Of a DNA stretch of 64,000 bases, positions 10,191 to 24,500 are shown piece after piece. Numbering within the stretch: position 1 is the first letter of the stretch; each line of letters starts with the position of its first letter. A program made the translations under genes and the position numbers. The stretch is taken from positions 27,090,296 through 27,154,295 of the forward strand of contig NC_091945.1 of assembly GCF_041260155.1 (NCBI RefSeq). Direction: 5' to 3'. Origin of the DNA: Ptychodera flava (lineage: Eukaryota; Hemichordata; Enteropneusta; Ptychoderidae). The notes under the pieces are model-generated. The model did no database searches, was not told where the DNA came from, and saw only the letters and a program-made list of their open reading frames with translations.

Positions 10191-10430
10191 TACGTTTAAA
10201 GTTTCTTGTTCTTCTCGCCAAAGCATGTTGAAATATCTAGTAGCTTGCCAGTATTGCCAACACAGCGTCTATACGGTCCAAAATGCACTGTTACTGTTTT
10301 ACGTTTGAATGCTGGTCCGGAGCAGAATTCAATTGTCAACAATTACGCAGTTTACACAAATACAGGCTGAATTGACATGCTGAAAACTGGTTTTCTCAAC
10401 ATGCTTTTGGGAGAAGAACATGAAACTGCA
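10191..10430. repeat. Dispersed repeat, family B
   Basis: Contains 'CTTGTTC...CAAAGCATGTTGAAAT' and 'TTGTCAACAATTACGCAGTTTA' style blocks. The same succession (GCATTGTTATTGTTGACAA, then an ACTAGAATTC...AACAAT block, then CAACATGcTTTTGGG) recurs at about 22950-23370, 33290-33600 and in part near 18945. Confidence 0.55.
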
Positions 10431-10835
10431 GTTAACTTTCATTAAAAACAGAAAGAATGAATAAAAATCATCAAAAGGTACTGTTGATACCCTTTAAAAT
10501 CCAATAATTTAAAATTCATGGCATTTAGAAACCCTTGATTCATTTCGAGTACAAAATTGTCGCATGAATGTAAAAAAAAGTTCATCACAACGCCATTAAA
10601 ACTGACGATAAGTGAAGTCATTATCATTTGAGAATTTATTCTTTGTGGCAAAAATACCAATAAGCAGACGAATGAATCAGGCAGTGAGTAAGCTTGACTC
10701 TCTCGCAGCCCCTTGATGGCTGCGGCACTGTGGCTGCTGTAGTCCGACTCCAAGAGATGGCATCTGTTGTTGTTGTCGTTATGAAATATACTTATTTGTT
10801 GTTGTTGTTGTTGTTGTTGTTGTTCATGCTCGCAG

Positions 10836-11700
10836 TTTCATTTTTATCTTTATTTTTATTTTATCTTATTTTATGCTCGTCAACAGCACAAGTCGACATC
10901 CACTTACAGACAAGTCTAAAATTACATATAAAATCTAAATGTAATAAAAGACAAAAATTGAAAATAAAGAACTACATACATACGCACAAGAAACATACAA
11001 CGGAATGATTAAAATCACACAGACAAAACGGAAATTGTTTTGTAAAGTTGCATTGAATTGGCAAAGATATCAATATTAAAGTGCATGGGAAATGCGTTCA
11101 ATGAACCCTCTCTTCGTAACGTCGACTCTATTATGAGGTATATAAATTAGGTCTCTCCGTCTGGCACTCAAACGAGGAACATTGAGACCAAAGAAAGATA
11201 CACGATCTGTACAATTAAAATGTGACAAAAAACACCTACGTAGGAATAGACAGTCAAAATATCCCTACCAACAATACATGTAGATGTGGAATATTATAAA
11301 AACTACAGAGTAAGTTATAATCACATTACACCATACACTGCTGTTCTTATGAAAGCCATGTTTGACATGTAAAAAACGCAAAAAGCGTTTTTGGATTGAT
11401 TCAATTCTCATCGCTTGGTGCTTTGAGGTAGAATTAAAAATGACCGTATTGTATTCAAAAAGTGAGCGAACAATTGTACAAACAAGCGATGAAGAGCTGG
11501 AGCATTATTAAATTAATAAAGCCAAAAATTCGATTTGCCTTGGCAACACTATGGTCAACATTAGAAGACCAACAACGCCGGAGTTCCCCATGACTTACCG
11601 ACTTCCAAGCGCGCTGAGAAATCTCGTCTTTACGGTTCTGCCCGTGAATAGTACAGTGCTTAGCTTCCACTGATAGACAGGCGTTTTTGCAGTAATGAGT
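10836..11700 (-). mobile_element. LINE fragment B: second degenerate RT C-terminus
   Basis: Minus-strand translation around 11040-11500 gives SLFEYNTVIFNSTSKHQA, a RIESIQKRFLRF motif, then LNVPRLSARRRDLIYIPHNR and VTKRGFIERISHAL, across frame changes. This is the conserved tail of a LINE reverse transcriptase different from fragment A. An A-rich (TAAAA)n tail lies at 10836-10876, just beyond a (TTG)n tract at 10796-10824. 5'-truncated near 11700. Confidence 0.82.
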
Positions 11701-12760
11701 GCAATGCCCAGACCTTGCACTCTCTTTTCAAAATTGGAAAGCCATACGAAAAATGTGTATTCGGCCACAGGTATACAAAAACATTTAGAAGACCCACAAA
11801 GAAGACCGACACCGCCAGAGCTGCCTTATGACTTTCCGACTAGTTACAACTCGCCCTCGTCGTTTCACGATATGTAGCTAATGGACAGAGAAAGCTGCAA
11901 AACGCTACCACATAGAGTATTTCGTAGCCTGACCTTGGCACATTATTTTCAAAATTGGAAAGTAACGGAGACACAAATGATCTTCGAGTGACTGCGTTGT
12001 GTATTCGCGGCTACGACTGTTTTGAAAACCCACATAAGAAGACCCGTACTATCTGAGTTGCCCAAAGCTTCCCGACTCAGAAGCTGTAGGACCTCATCTT
12101 CTCCGGTTCAACTGTGTTAAGGTGTTTTTTAATGGACAGAAAAACAAAACTCAGTCACATTGATGTGTTTCGTACCCGTCCTTTTGCTCTCCATTTTCAA
12201 AATGAGAAAGCCATGCAGATCAAAATGATTGTCTTAAATGTGTTGTGTTAGAGTAGTTGGGCAAAAGTATACACAAAAATTTACAAAGACCGTAAAAATA
12301 ATTAAATCAAACCTGTACACAATTTCTACTAATCATTCGTAACATAAGTTCAAACAGATAAAAAAAAACAGTTATCGACATGAAGGTTAATCTGAAATAT
12401 CCAGGCAGAATTTGCGATTATTTTTCCATGCCTTATGGTAGTGTGCCTCGATGACAGATATCCGGACGCTCAATTCGCTCACGGTCTACCACCTGTAGGG
12501 GTTCATTGTAAAGCTCTCGGAGTTATTTGTTTCTCAAGCGGCAAAATGTCCACGGTGACCCCTGTGTTTATCCTTGTTTTACCGTGAGAATAGTGGAAAG
12601 TGTCCTCAAGGAAAATTGGGCAATTACATCGGTGTGTTTCGTACCCGAATCTTGTCACTCTATTTTACGAAATTGGAAAGATATGCACACACAAATTGTC
12701 ATAGGTACACACGACTATTTTGAAACCTAACAAAAACAACACACATAGCCAGAGTAAAAA
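11701..12760. repeat. Diverged tandem repeats, family C
   Basis: Three to four degenerate units sharing 'GTTTCGTACCCG...CTTTTGC', 'TTTTCAAAATTGGAAAGCCAT' type blocks and a following ACACAAA...CTTCGAG...GTGTTGTGTATT segment (near 11720, 11935, 12175, 12640). Another copy is near 15335-15440. No coding content. Confidence 0.6.
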
Positions 12761-13162
12761 ATAGCGTCAATGACACTGTAGCTCCCATTCTGGACTATTT
12801 AGTGTTTGTTCTCTGGTCAGATATTTGAACATGTGTGAAAGGGATAAAGTGCATGAAGTGAAAATACTTAAATGTAATGTACTGGAGACAGTGAAATATG
12901 TTTAATCTATTTATTCAGAATATAAAATGGAAAAAATACAGAATTAGATATATCGAATACTGTGATACAACCATTAACTCAACAAGTCATTTACAATGAC
13001 ATAGTCCCCACTTGTAATAGGAGTATTAGTCTTGATAGGGCAGGAAAATGTGGTCATTAAGAAGTATCACTGGAGTGTATATGTTGAGATCTATGAGCAC
13101 ATATGTCTATGTCGTTGTTCCCAATTTGAAACACATGAGGCATGTCTAAGTAATGGTTCTAA
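12761..13162. other. AT-rich flank of the 225-bp array
   Basis: Nothing recognised beyond scattered similarity to the following repeat. Confidence 0.4.
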
Positions 13163-14510
13163 ATCGGGAAAAAGATCAGACCTCTAGAAGTATTGGCCAG
13201 CCAAGAAATACATATGCGCATTATAAATGAGGTACAAGATGTGACATCTTAAGGTCTAATATCCTATCAAAATTGGAGGGTATAGAACTTGTGGTTACTT
13301 AAATATGCATATATATGTATAATCAAGGTCAAAGGTCATCGAGGTCACATGACATTTTGAAAAAAAAAATTATATTGCTAATTAATCCATATATGCCAAA
13401 AAATCAGATCTCTAGCTCTATTCGCTTGCCCAGAATTAGATGTGTACATAATTAATGAGGTAAAGCGTGTGTTGTCATAAGGTCTCCCATCCTACTAAAT
13501 ACAAAGGACATAGCACTTGTGGTTACTGAGTTATGGACAAATATGTATATTTGAGGTCAAAGGTCACCGAGGTCACGTGACATTTTGTCAAAAAAATTGT
13601 ATTGCTAAGTTATCCCTATATACCAAAAATCAGACCTCTAGCTCTATTGGCTCGCTCAAAATTAGATATGCGCATAATTAATGAGGTACAATATGTGGCG
13701 TCATAAGGTGTCCCATCATACCTTACATGAAGGGTGTAGCACTTGTGGTTACTGAGTTATGGACAAATATGTATATTTGAGGTCAAAGGTCACCGGGGTC
13801 ACGTGACATTTTGTCAAAAAAATTGTATGACTAAGTTATCCCTATATACCAAAAATCAGACCTCTAGCTCTATTGGATCGCTCAAAATTAGATATGCGCA
13901 TAATAAATGAGTACAATATGTGGCGTCATAAGGTGTCCCATCATACCATACATGAAGGGTGTAGCACTTGTGGTTACTGAGTTATGGACAAATATGTATA
14001 TTTGAGGTCAAAGGTCACCATGGTCAAGTGACATTTTGTCAAAAAATTGTATCGCTAAGTTATCCCTATATACCAAAAATCAGACCTCTAGCTCTATTGG
14101 CCCGCTCAAAATTAGATATGCGCATAATTAATGAGGTTCAGTATGTGGCGTCATAAGGTGTTCCATCATACCATACATGAAGGGTGTAGCACTTGTGGTT
14201 ACTGAGTTATGGACAAATATGTATATTTGAGGTCAAAGGTCACCGAGGTCATGTGACATTTTGTCAAAAAAATTGTCTTGCTAAGTTATCCCTATATACC
14301 AAAAATCAGACCTCTAGCTCTATTGGCTCGCTCAAAATTAGATATTTGCATAATTAATGAGGTATAATATGTGGCATCATAACGTGTCCTATCATACCAT
14401 ATATTAAGGGTGGTAGCACTTGTGGTTACTGAGTTATGGACAAATATGTATATTTGAGATCAAAGGTCATCAATGTCACATGACATTTTGTCAAAATATC
14501 CGAGATATCT
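13163..14510 (+). repeat. Six-copy ~225-bp tandem array carrying DR1 and E-box motifs
   Basis: Units begin near 13163, 13392, 13622, 13848, 14074 and 14299 with CAGACCTCTAGCTCTATTGG, spaced 225-230 bp; the central units are the most alike. Each carries AGGTCAAAGGTCA or a close variant, a nuclear-receptor DR1. This is followed by a third half-site and, in the best units, CACGTG (for example 13554-13581). A reverse-oriented copy lies at 52265-52545. Ends in a GGACGGAC-rich stretch. Confidence 0.93.
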
Positions 14511-16130
14511 GCGTGAACGGATGGACTCACGGATGGACGAACAGACAGACATGACCCAATCTATTAGCCCACTGGACTTCATCCGTGGGGACTAAAAGTT
14601 GTGTCACTGCATCCTTTTTGCAATATGAATACGATGAGAAACTAAATTTTTATTTTTCGTGGCCTTATACATGGGAGTCTATGGAGATCTGCCTTATACA
14701 TGGGAGTCTATGGACATGTAAACTAAAAATATGCAACTTTCACCACGATTTGCCCAAATTTGGGAAAGGTCACTCCTATGCACTTCCATACCAAGTTTCA
14801 AATCAATCGGACTTGTGGTTTCAGAGAAGAAGATTTTTGACCAAAAATGGGAGAAATTACAAAAAAATTCATGAAAAATAGCAAGTCCAAGATACTGACC
14901 CAAGATGTGCACAATCATTTCATGTCAGCCCAAAGTACTTACATGCTAATTTTTCATGTAATCTGCTCAGTGGTTATTGAGTTTTTTCAATTTTGACTGT
15001 TTTTACATTTTTTCACTTAATTTGCATATTTTTGGCAATGACAACTTCATTTGAACAAAATCATCTACAGCCCATCATCCATGTACACACCAAATATCAA
15101 GATGAAATGTACAGCGGTTTTGGAGTTTTTGATGTTGACGGACAGACATACAGACATACAGACATACATACAGACATTTCCCTAGCCTATAAGAATAGCT
15201 TCCATTGCCATATATACATATGGCTATGGGAGCTAAAAATGGCTTTCAAGCGAGCTGGTAGGACCTGGTCATCGCCCTTCGGGGTTATCCAGGTGTTACT
15301 TGTGCACAGAAAGCAAAAAGTCATTAAACTGATGTTTTTCGTACCCGTACTTTTGCAGTCTATTTTCAAAACGAGAAAGCCATGCAGACACAAATAGCCT
15401 TCGAGATAACTGTGTTGTGTATTAGGGCATGAACATTTGAAAACCCAGCACAAACACAACATTAACGAAAACCACGCACAAACACAGACATACACACAGA
15501 CACACAAACAAACAAATCCTCACACACCGACTATTTGTTCGTATTCGCTCACAGAGTAATAGTTACCGGCATGCAGATTAGCAGATTATCTGCAATATCC
15601 AGGCAATATGCGATCATCGTAAAATGGTACAGGCGACTTAGCGGACGATATAGCGCCGCGGTTCGTTTTTCTTAATTTTTTCTCAAAATGAGCGGAATCC
15701 CTGCATAGCATATGAAAATCAAATGACTGTTTGTCGCAATCAAAATGTGCAAATTTTTTTTTGACGTACCCAATTTGGACAAATCTCGATAAGGTCATCT
15801 CTGCCGACCTGTATACTACGTATCAAACCTGTCTGATAAGCTATTTCGAAAATGACTTTTGAAGATATTTTGACCAAAATTGACATGAATTGCCTTAAAA
15901 TACAAATTTGTATATTTTATCACAGTTTGAACAAATCTGACCATGGTCATCCCTGGGGGCTTGCATACTAAATATAAAAGCTATCTGACCAATGGTTATA
16001 AAGATTTTTGACCAAAATGCCTTTTCTGATTGATTTGCATATTTTCAACAATATCCTCAAAACGATAAAAAGACGGTTTGCCAATATCATGTGATGCATC
16101 TATACACCAAATATCAATTCTGTAAGTACT
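14511..16130. repeat. Mixed diverged repeats
   Basis: Contains ACGGATGG/ACAGACAGAC stretches, duplicated CATGGGAGTCTATGGA blocks (14670 and 14700), and 'TTTTTGACCAAAA' blocks recurring near 14836, 15870 and 16005 with shared context, suggesting old tandem units of about 130-170 bp. A family-C copy is at 15335-15440. No gene. Confidence 0.5.
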
Positions 16131-16140
16131 GTGTCCATCC

Positions 16141-16268
16141 ACTCCATCCTATCATCCCATCCAATCCCATCACATCCATCCATCAATCCAGCCATCAATC
16201 CATCCATACAGACATCCATCCATACAGACATCCATCCATCCATGCATACATCCATCCATGCATACATA
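16141..16268. repeat. (CATC)n / CAGACATC minisatellite
   Basis: Imperfect CATCCATC tetramers with interspersed ACAGACATC units. Confidence 0.9.
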
Positions 16269-16973
16269 CTGTTGCCAGATGCTAGATGGATACCCATCTA
16301 AATAGCTACTACAGACTATAGTCTATTGTAGCTAAAAATACATGACAAATTGACCACAACTCTCTTTTACATTGTCACTACATTTTATGAAATATCATAC
16401 AGTAAGACAAGGAACAAAATGAAACCGTTTCCCCTGTACCTGCCAATTTTAATGGAAAGGTCACTATATGTACAGAGAATTCTTAGAAATGAGGAAAAAT
16501 GAGGTTAATTTCGTAATTTAAATGGTCATTAAGTTGTGGTGTTCGCTGCTCATAAGGAAACACGGTGTAAAGTTTGTTTCTTTGCGGACAAGACAGAGAA
16601 CGCACTGTGTCCAGTTTTCTGTTTTACTCCGTACAAGTTGCTGTCAAAGAAAACACAGATTTGGAAGATTTTCATATGAAATTTTGCCTTATTCTTCCTT
16701 AAAATATCAAATTTTGGTCTTTCAAAGGGCATTTTAAATGTTACAGTAAACACTCCAGCTACAACTGGTGACATGATCCTTCAACGGTACCACAGAGAAA
16801 GAATTTGTACTTTTAACTACCAACAACATTGATATTGACAATGTTTGGCAACACTGTTCACCAACAATGTTAAATTCCTCTCAACCCTGCATGTCAAAAT
16901 CAAATGAAAGTCTATTATTTATATACAAAAGTTGAAATTCAAAATCAAATTAAGAACATTTTGACTGTATGTG
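16269..16973. other. ZNF830 3' flank
   Basis: Presumed 3' UTR on the minus strand followed by spacer. No exact AATAAA seen on the minus strand; AT-rich. No other feature recognised. Confidence 0.45.
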
Positions 16974-18262
16974 TCATCGCCATGCCCCTTTGCTCCTCCA
17001 ATCAAGAAATTCTTCAAACTCGGCCTCCTCCGTAAGATTACTGCTGTCGTCTTCCGCCGTTGTTCCCGACTTGTCATTTGTCTTGGTAAGAATTTCGTCC
17101 TTCTTGTCTCTCAATTTTTCCACTTTTTGGAGGCAGTGTCTATGGAGAAAAATATAACTTCACTAAATATTTGCCCCAATTGGAAAATGCCGAGTCAGCA
17201 ATTCACATCCCCCTCCTCCTCCTCCCCCCTCCTCCCCCCCCCCCCAAAAATCCCTGCTAAGTCTATGGCAATATATTACATTTACTGGCTTTGTGACTGC
17301 TATAATTTTGGTATGGATTTTCATGAAACTTACGAAGGACGATTCAGAAACCAACAACAAAAGTACATGACGTTGCTTTGTGATCCATGTGTACCCATCC
17401 CACATCCTTAACAACTTACATTTGCTCGTCAATTTCATCAATCTGTCTTTCTCTCTGTCTCTCTTCATCCTCTTCTTCTTGAATGGCTTCCGAAACCTGC
17501 AAAATATGATGTGATCTTCAACTCCCCAAAAGATGTTCACTCAAAGATAAAGTTCTCACGCCAGTGTTATGGTTTGCTTTGTCAGTTGATGTGTAGATTT
17601 AATCTATGCTAGGATCTTAGTTAGGTCCAAAGGTTCCTAAGAATCAAAATTAAAACACAGATCAGACAGTGAAATGAACAAATCAGGAAAGTTCTCTGTT
17701 CTGCCTTGGCAATGAGAAAAAATTTCCATAGTAGGCAACAATCAGAGGTCTAGAAACAATATTATCGGTGATGAAAATTTATCTTTCAGTGAATACATGC
17801 TACTTTATTCAGTGTTGTGGAAGTGACAGGTCATAGGTGAGGTCATAGGTGACTATTTCAAAAGATCATTATGAGGAGCTCAAGAGCTGACAAGACCACA
17901 CTGCTGAAGCTCACAAACAAATATTCAACATAATAGACATTTCGCTTCAAAACTTACATTGGTTTCTTCAGCAATTGTTTTCTTGAATTTTTCCCATTCC
18001 TCTGTCATGGGATCTTTTACTTCTACTTTCCGAACCTATGGAAAGAAAAGAACGGGAATGAGTTTACTTGGATAGTTTTGCCTTTTTAGTTTTGCTATCC
18101 ATGCAGTAGACAGGAATATTGTGTGACGGTGAACTGAACATACCAGTATCTACTAATGTGCGCTCTCTCTCTCTCTCTCAATCTCTCTCTCTCTCTCTCT
18201 CCATCAATCTCAATATATCTCTCTACTCCCCATCTCAATCTCTCAATCTATCTCTCACACCC

Positions 18263-18325
<63 letters not shown>

Positions 18326-21300
18326 CAATCAAACAATCAAAACCTCATGCACATATTTCGATAACTACTTCTCCAAGAGAGCATGCTGAAAGGGGAAGGG
18401 AAGAAAGAATGAATGAAATTTCTGGATATAATGATACATGGGTATGTATTTCAACAAACATGCAACATCTTTCAGAAATTCAGAAAAAATGTATTCCACA
18501 CAAGATCTAAAGAAGTCTTGCTGAAGACAATGTCTGCTGCTCACTTTAGCGTCCATGACCGGATCATCAAAGAATCCTTCGGGAAGAGCTTCTGCCGTGT
18601 TGATGACCGGATCCTTACTGAATGGAAAACAAAATCAAAACGATGTTGTTTCATTGCTGTGTGAAATACAATTCCAATGTGTTATTTTATTATGATTGAT
18701 AATAAAACATGAAGAGAGCACTTTCAGACTTTTTCATGCGAGTTGTGAGATAGTAATATGGTAAGAATGATTAAACTTCAAAATATTGATTTGGTGATGT
18801 TTACAGTGACAATGGGTGAAGCTTTCAATGATATTTTTATTATTTTTTTGTTCCAAAAAATACAGAACATTGTATTCTTCTTCTCACTAATCAATGAAGC
18901 ATTGAATACAGAATGTCAGTCTTGCCAATAAAATGAATTGGTCACACAATGCATTGTTATTGTTGGCAAGTGAAGACTAGTTGGCGACATTACACACATA
19001 CAGACTGTATTGATGAGTTCTAAACAGAGCATTTAAACATGAATTTTGAAAGTGGAACAAGAAAGTGTGTTTTCCAGACAGCAGAAAAAACACTGGTAAA
19101 TGAATCAAAAGTTACAGATATTATGGAGTTTTAAAAGGTGGTGAGAAATATGCAGTTAAACAAATGCTGTCATGGTTGCCCACCTGTTCTCTACAATTTT
19201 GCATTAAATATTAATGAACTCTTTGGGGAAAAATCAAAATTTTGATTTTCACAGAAATAAGCTGGTGAAAATTTTAGATATTCTACCAGCTTCCGAACGA
19301 GCCCAAACGAGTGGTAGATAGTATACATGGTAAAAGTGTGATGGTCTGAATATCTGTCTGTCAGTGAGATGGATTCTATCCTCATTATTATCTCACCTCG
19401 TTGACTCTTTGTCTTCCGGTGTTGCCGAGCTTTCTTCTGTTGTCGGGTTGGAAGACACAGAGCTATCAAAAAAATCTGAGAAGACGATGATAAGAAAACG
19501 TCACGAAATGTAGATTGACGGACGGGAGTCACAGAAACACGCTAAGTGACTGGTTTTCAACAGAAAGGGCATTGGTTTTTCAAGCCTGTGCATTCACCAT
19601 AGTATTGAATCTGAATGGCATTATGATTCTGCATTTATATGTGAAAAAGGTTTGAGTCTCAAACCTTTCAAAAATCTTTCAGAAATAAAAAAAAAAAGAA
19701 TATCAAATTGTTACTTTGTGACTAGCTATGTTTCAATGAAGAATGCAGTTTTAACTTCAAAAAGTGGAAGATGCTGGGATGGGTTTTACTGGTTTCATTT
19801 ACATATAATATATACTGCAATATAATGTATACCTCAAGTATACATGAAAAATTATTGTAGCATTTTAGAGGAATGTGCCATGAGTGAATGCAGAGGGTGA
19901 AGTTGAACCATAATGCTGCATACGGTGTCTTCTTTACCTTACCTGCTGGCAACTTTGACGTCGATGACAACGCAGCGGTTGTACTTGGTGCTTCCATCTC
20001 TTCTTCTGAACTATCACTTTCATCATCGAAGAAATCGATGGGCAGCCTGGGAAATGAGATTACAGACGAAGCAAAAAATTAAGGTGGGACTACTTTGCAT
20101 TGCAATGCCAGGAAACAGTGACTGGTGTGCGGCGGGGGGGGTGGGGTGGGGGGGTGGGGGGTGTTCTATTCCACCAGACACAAGAAATGTACATGTATGC
20201 AAATACAGAAAGAAAATAAAGTGGCACTATCTGAGCTAGCTCTATTTGTGTCCCTGATAAAGTAATATATACATAGCGATCACACACTTATGATTGAGAC
20301 AGTTATTCTTCGTAGTGATGAAAAAAGAAAGGTGATGATGCACAAAGGGTAATGAATTGGTGTATTGCCACTACTGTAGCCAGCAACAGTGTCTACCATA
20401 ATATCACCTGTGAGGGCGCTCTAACAGTAAATTACTGTCCAGGATTTTTTTTAAGAAAACGATGACAAAAGTGAAAGAAAAGATTTGAATTTCTGGCTGA
20501 CAATGTATCAGCTTCTTGATAAATTTGATTCAACTGGTTGCCAAAACATTGACAACAAAATGTCATGGTAACACAGGAAATTTGTGAATAACATAAACAT
20601 GATGTTTCTAAGCATTATTACATTTTGAAAGACAGAGGCAAGTACATGTAAACGTACTGAGTATTTTGGTACATGTAATTGCTATCGTAGTGTCACTGCA
20701 AGTCCAGCAGTCTAGTACGCTTGTCCCGCATACATTCTTTAAGGGCTGCCCTCTGTCTTACAAACTCTTTGAGTCAATTGAGACATTGCCTGATATTAAC
20801 AATCTTGACCTGTTACTGTTATAGATGAATCTAGTGGGAACAGAGCCAAGGCAAGCATTTTGCAGTCATCTATCACAGATTATTGTAAGCTTTTAGAAAG
20901 GAATGCAAGTCAAGCAAAATGCAGATTCAAGGTTACAATACCAGAGCAAGATACTAACTAAGAACAGCACAAAACTTTTCACTTGTCTTCCAGTTCATGC
21001 CATCAAAATGAATGAGGACACCTACCATGCTGTGCAAACATGCAATTTAAATTCTGTCTTTTTCAATCAAAAGAGCAATGACCAAACATGCACACAGTAT
21101 TCACTAAGAGGGTAACGATACACAGCACAAAAAAAGAAACATGAACAACATTGGCTTCCAGTCTTTGCTACACTGTAAGTACCTGAACTTTTACATGATT
21201 GTAGAAGATATGTAACATCATTTCATGTGCGTGAAAAAAAAAATTAATGGTATCTGGGAAGATTCTTACCCTTTTGACTTTGTACTCGTTGGAATATTGT

Positions 21301-21540
21301 CCTCTGACACTGAATAAAAACAAAAACAAAAATGACAATCAGGCAAAAGGTTTCAATCAAAACAACACAATATGCTTCAGATGTCTTCATATTATTGTTG
21401 CGATGTACAGGTGTTTTAAGTTGACCGTTTACACTTGCATGTTCATCACACGCGTTTTCTCGTAAAGTACACACAGACTTTGTTGATAAGCCAGACATTA
21501 AAGTTGCCGACTCATTTAATAATTGTGTGTGAGTGATCAA

Positions 21541-21586
<46 letters not shown>

Positions 21587-24500
21587 TGATTGCCTTTCTG
21601 TTTACGTGAAAGAGATCATAAACTGGCACCCTGTGTTCTGGCAATTAGTGATTCATCTCTGCTAAGACCGTATAACCCCTGGTATGTTTTTCTTGCAAAT
21701 TAGAGGTACCTCTTTCCTAACACCCGAGAGACTTTCGTGTTTTTCTAACCAGTGATTAAATGAGTCGGCAACTTTAATGCCTGGTTTATCAACACATTCT
21801 GTGTGTAATTTATAAGAAAATGTGTATGATGAACATGCAAGTGTAAACGGTCACCCTGAGAGACCTGTAAGTTGCATAATATCAGGGTAATTTCACACTT
21901 GTGTAACTGTGACAAACCAGGAGAACTAAAATCATAGAAACAAATCTGTGTGACCTCAACTTTGTGTATTTACGTCAATGCTGGGGAAGACTGTCAAGAT
22001 ATTGTGATACAAGCGTCTAAAACAAACTTTCTGACAACACTCAGATTAGGTTCAATTTTGTTATGTTCAGTGATTTGGAGGGATTTACTTGTAAAGAAAA
22101 AGAGGCAGTTTATTCATACCACAATGAAAAAGGTTTCTACAGCAAATGAACACAACGGACCTGGAAACACTAGCATATATGTGCTAGGTAATTGTATGAT
22201 GTTTAAACAAAAAGAATAAAACACTGAGATAGAAAAGTAACTGGCTCTGGTATGGCATTGGCTAAAAGAGCAAAGTGCTAGTTTTTCATTTCACATACAA
22301 GAAATTGCATTCTGTGGGTAATGTTGGGCTGATTTTTCCCTCTGGTCGTCAATACAATTATGAGGACATATTCATTTACAGCAACAGCAGATGGTTGGGA
22401 TGTTATGCTGACAAGCAGAGCCACAGAAGTAGTGCTCTGAAAACTGACAATCCAGTACCTCTCTGACAGGAGCATCAACATAGCAAATTTTTATCATAAT
22501 CACGAGGGGGAGGGGTGAGGGTTGTGCTTAGTCTGTCCTTCTCCACAGCCATTTTAATGATCTAAGGACTGTGAGACACTGCCTCTTACCTTTACTTTTC
22601 TTTGCAGTGATCGCCGTATCATCTGCTTCGTCATTCTTTCTCTTGACCACTGTTGACGATGTTGATGTGACTTGCGGAGTCTTTGGTTTGACAAAGGTGT
22701 CAGGCCTAGCTGGTTCTGTCTTGGTCTTGAGTTGAGCAACGTTCTAGACCAGGACAGAGATCACAAGATAACATGTGAGATTTCTGTTGTATTTTACAAC
22801 CAAAAAGTCTGTGCAGAGGTCCAACACTGACATACAAAATGACAGGATTGGGTCAAAGCATAATGGTTAATAGGGGTTAAATGAACACATATGTGTAAAT
22901 GCTAATGTGTAATATACATGCTGTGAATGAAACCAACATGCATTTAACCCTTTCAATGCCATGGTTTAGCCCAAACCCATTGTTATCAATGGTGACTGTG
23001 GACCTGTATACAGAGAATTCAAAGGTGAAAAGCTTAAATGAAATATGTGTTTTAGAGGCCAGTAGCTGTAACTTTTGATTATTTTTTTACTACATGTATT
23101 TTAAGTCTTTAATGGCATCTAGTTTCTTGTTCGACTCCCCAAAGCATGTCCAGATACACTGTATTCAGCTTGTCAACTCAGCCTGTACGTACATGTGTAG
23201 ACTGCATTGTTATTGTTGACAAGTAAATTTTGGTCAGGACTAGAATTCCAATTACCAATAACTGTACATTTTATTCATATAGATGCTATGTTGACAAGGT
23301 AAATAGTGGGTGTTTCAACATGTTTTTGGGGTAGAACAAGAACTTGCACCTGGGATACAAAAAATAGTCATAGAAAGTTACAGCTACTGTCTCTCAAAAG
23401 TTATATAGTACATTTCACATGTGGAAATGTAAACTTAAGAAAAGATGATAGCTGGATGGATGTAGGAGACAAAATGCACTGTTGGGGTTCTAGAAAACAG
23501 TTTGTCCATTGCGTACATAAAAGATTAATGCACAGAAAGTCTCTAGAAATCTTATACAGAGAGTATAGAAAAGATTAGCTACACTGGGAGCAAGGTCATA
23601 TTTGAGAAGGACTCCATGGATGTAACAAAGAATATTTTTGTGTAAGTGACACATTACATCACACAAAACAAATATTCTGTAATGGAGATGTTGCAAGAAA
23701 TCACAACTACATTTAAAAACATATGCCAGTCTTTGCTGTTAGGAAAAGGTAGTGGTTACTACAAACATACAAAATCAGTTTGAAGGAAATTTTGTTTGCT
23801 TTGTCTCAGACTAAACTGACACGTAAATGATACCATTCCTCTATTTTGTGACCTTGCAAGAAAGATTTTTTTCTCTGTGCTATTTTGTATTTTGTTATCT
23901 ATGTAGCACCTTTATCCCGAGGGCGTTATTAGTGGATCAAACCCTGTGCCTACCTCTTTGTGTTTCTTTCCTTGGATGTGTGCCGGCCATATCAATTCAC
24001 TCTTGACGACAGCATTACACACCACACAGACCAACTGATCGATGTTGTTATACTTGCAATGGAATTAAGAAAACTTCTGGAAAAATGTTGAATTACACAG
24101 ACTGTATGAAAACCTAGGACAGATATTACTGCATGCTGCTGTTCACATGGCTGGGATGTTTCAAAGTATACTAGAACTTTCCATATTCATCAGAAAGAGA
24201 CAGAAAGAGCCAGACATACAACAAAACTTCTTCACAGCAGAAATAATATTGACTGTATAAATTCACTATATCAGATCAGAAAAAATGCCCCTCTCTGTGG
24301 ATGAGAGCTTTGCGATCTCATTTAGAGGGTACAATTTTATAGTTTTCTTGCCCTCAACCCATCATAGTAGGTCCACCGACTGCATATCAATATCTTGCAG
24401 GCATAATGTCCTGTTCCAAAATGTCACAGCGTGAAGAATAAATCTGCATACAAGTACACATTCATGTACACAGTCACTCTGTATGCACAGTCACTCCACA

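Noticed and set aside
13163..14510. CRISPR-like regular spacing
   Set aside because: Units are whole 225-bp tandem repeats in animal DNA without distinct spacers.
18119..18389. Ser-Leu repeat ORFs
   Set aside because: Products of the (CT)n tract inside ZNF830 intron 7.
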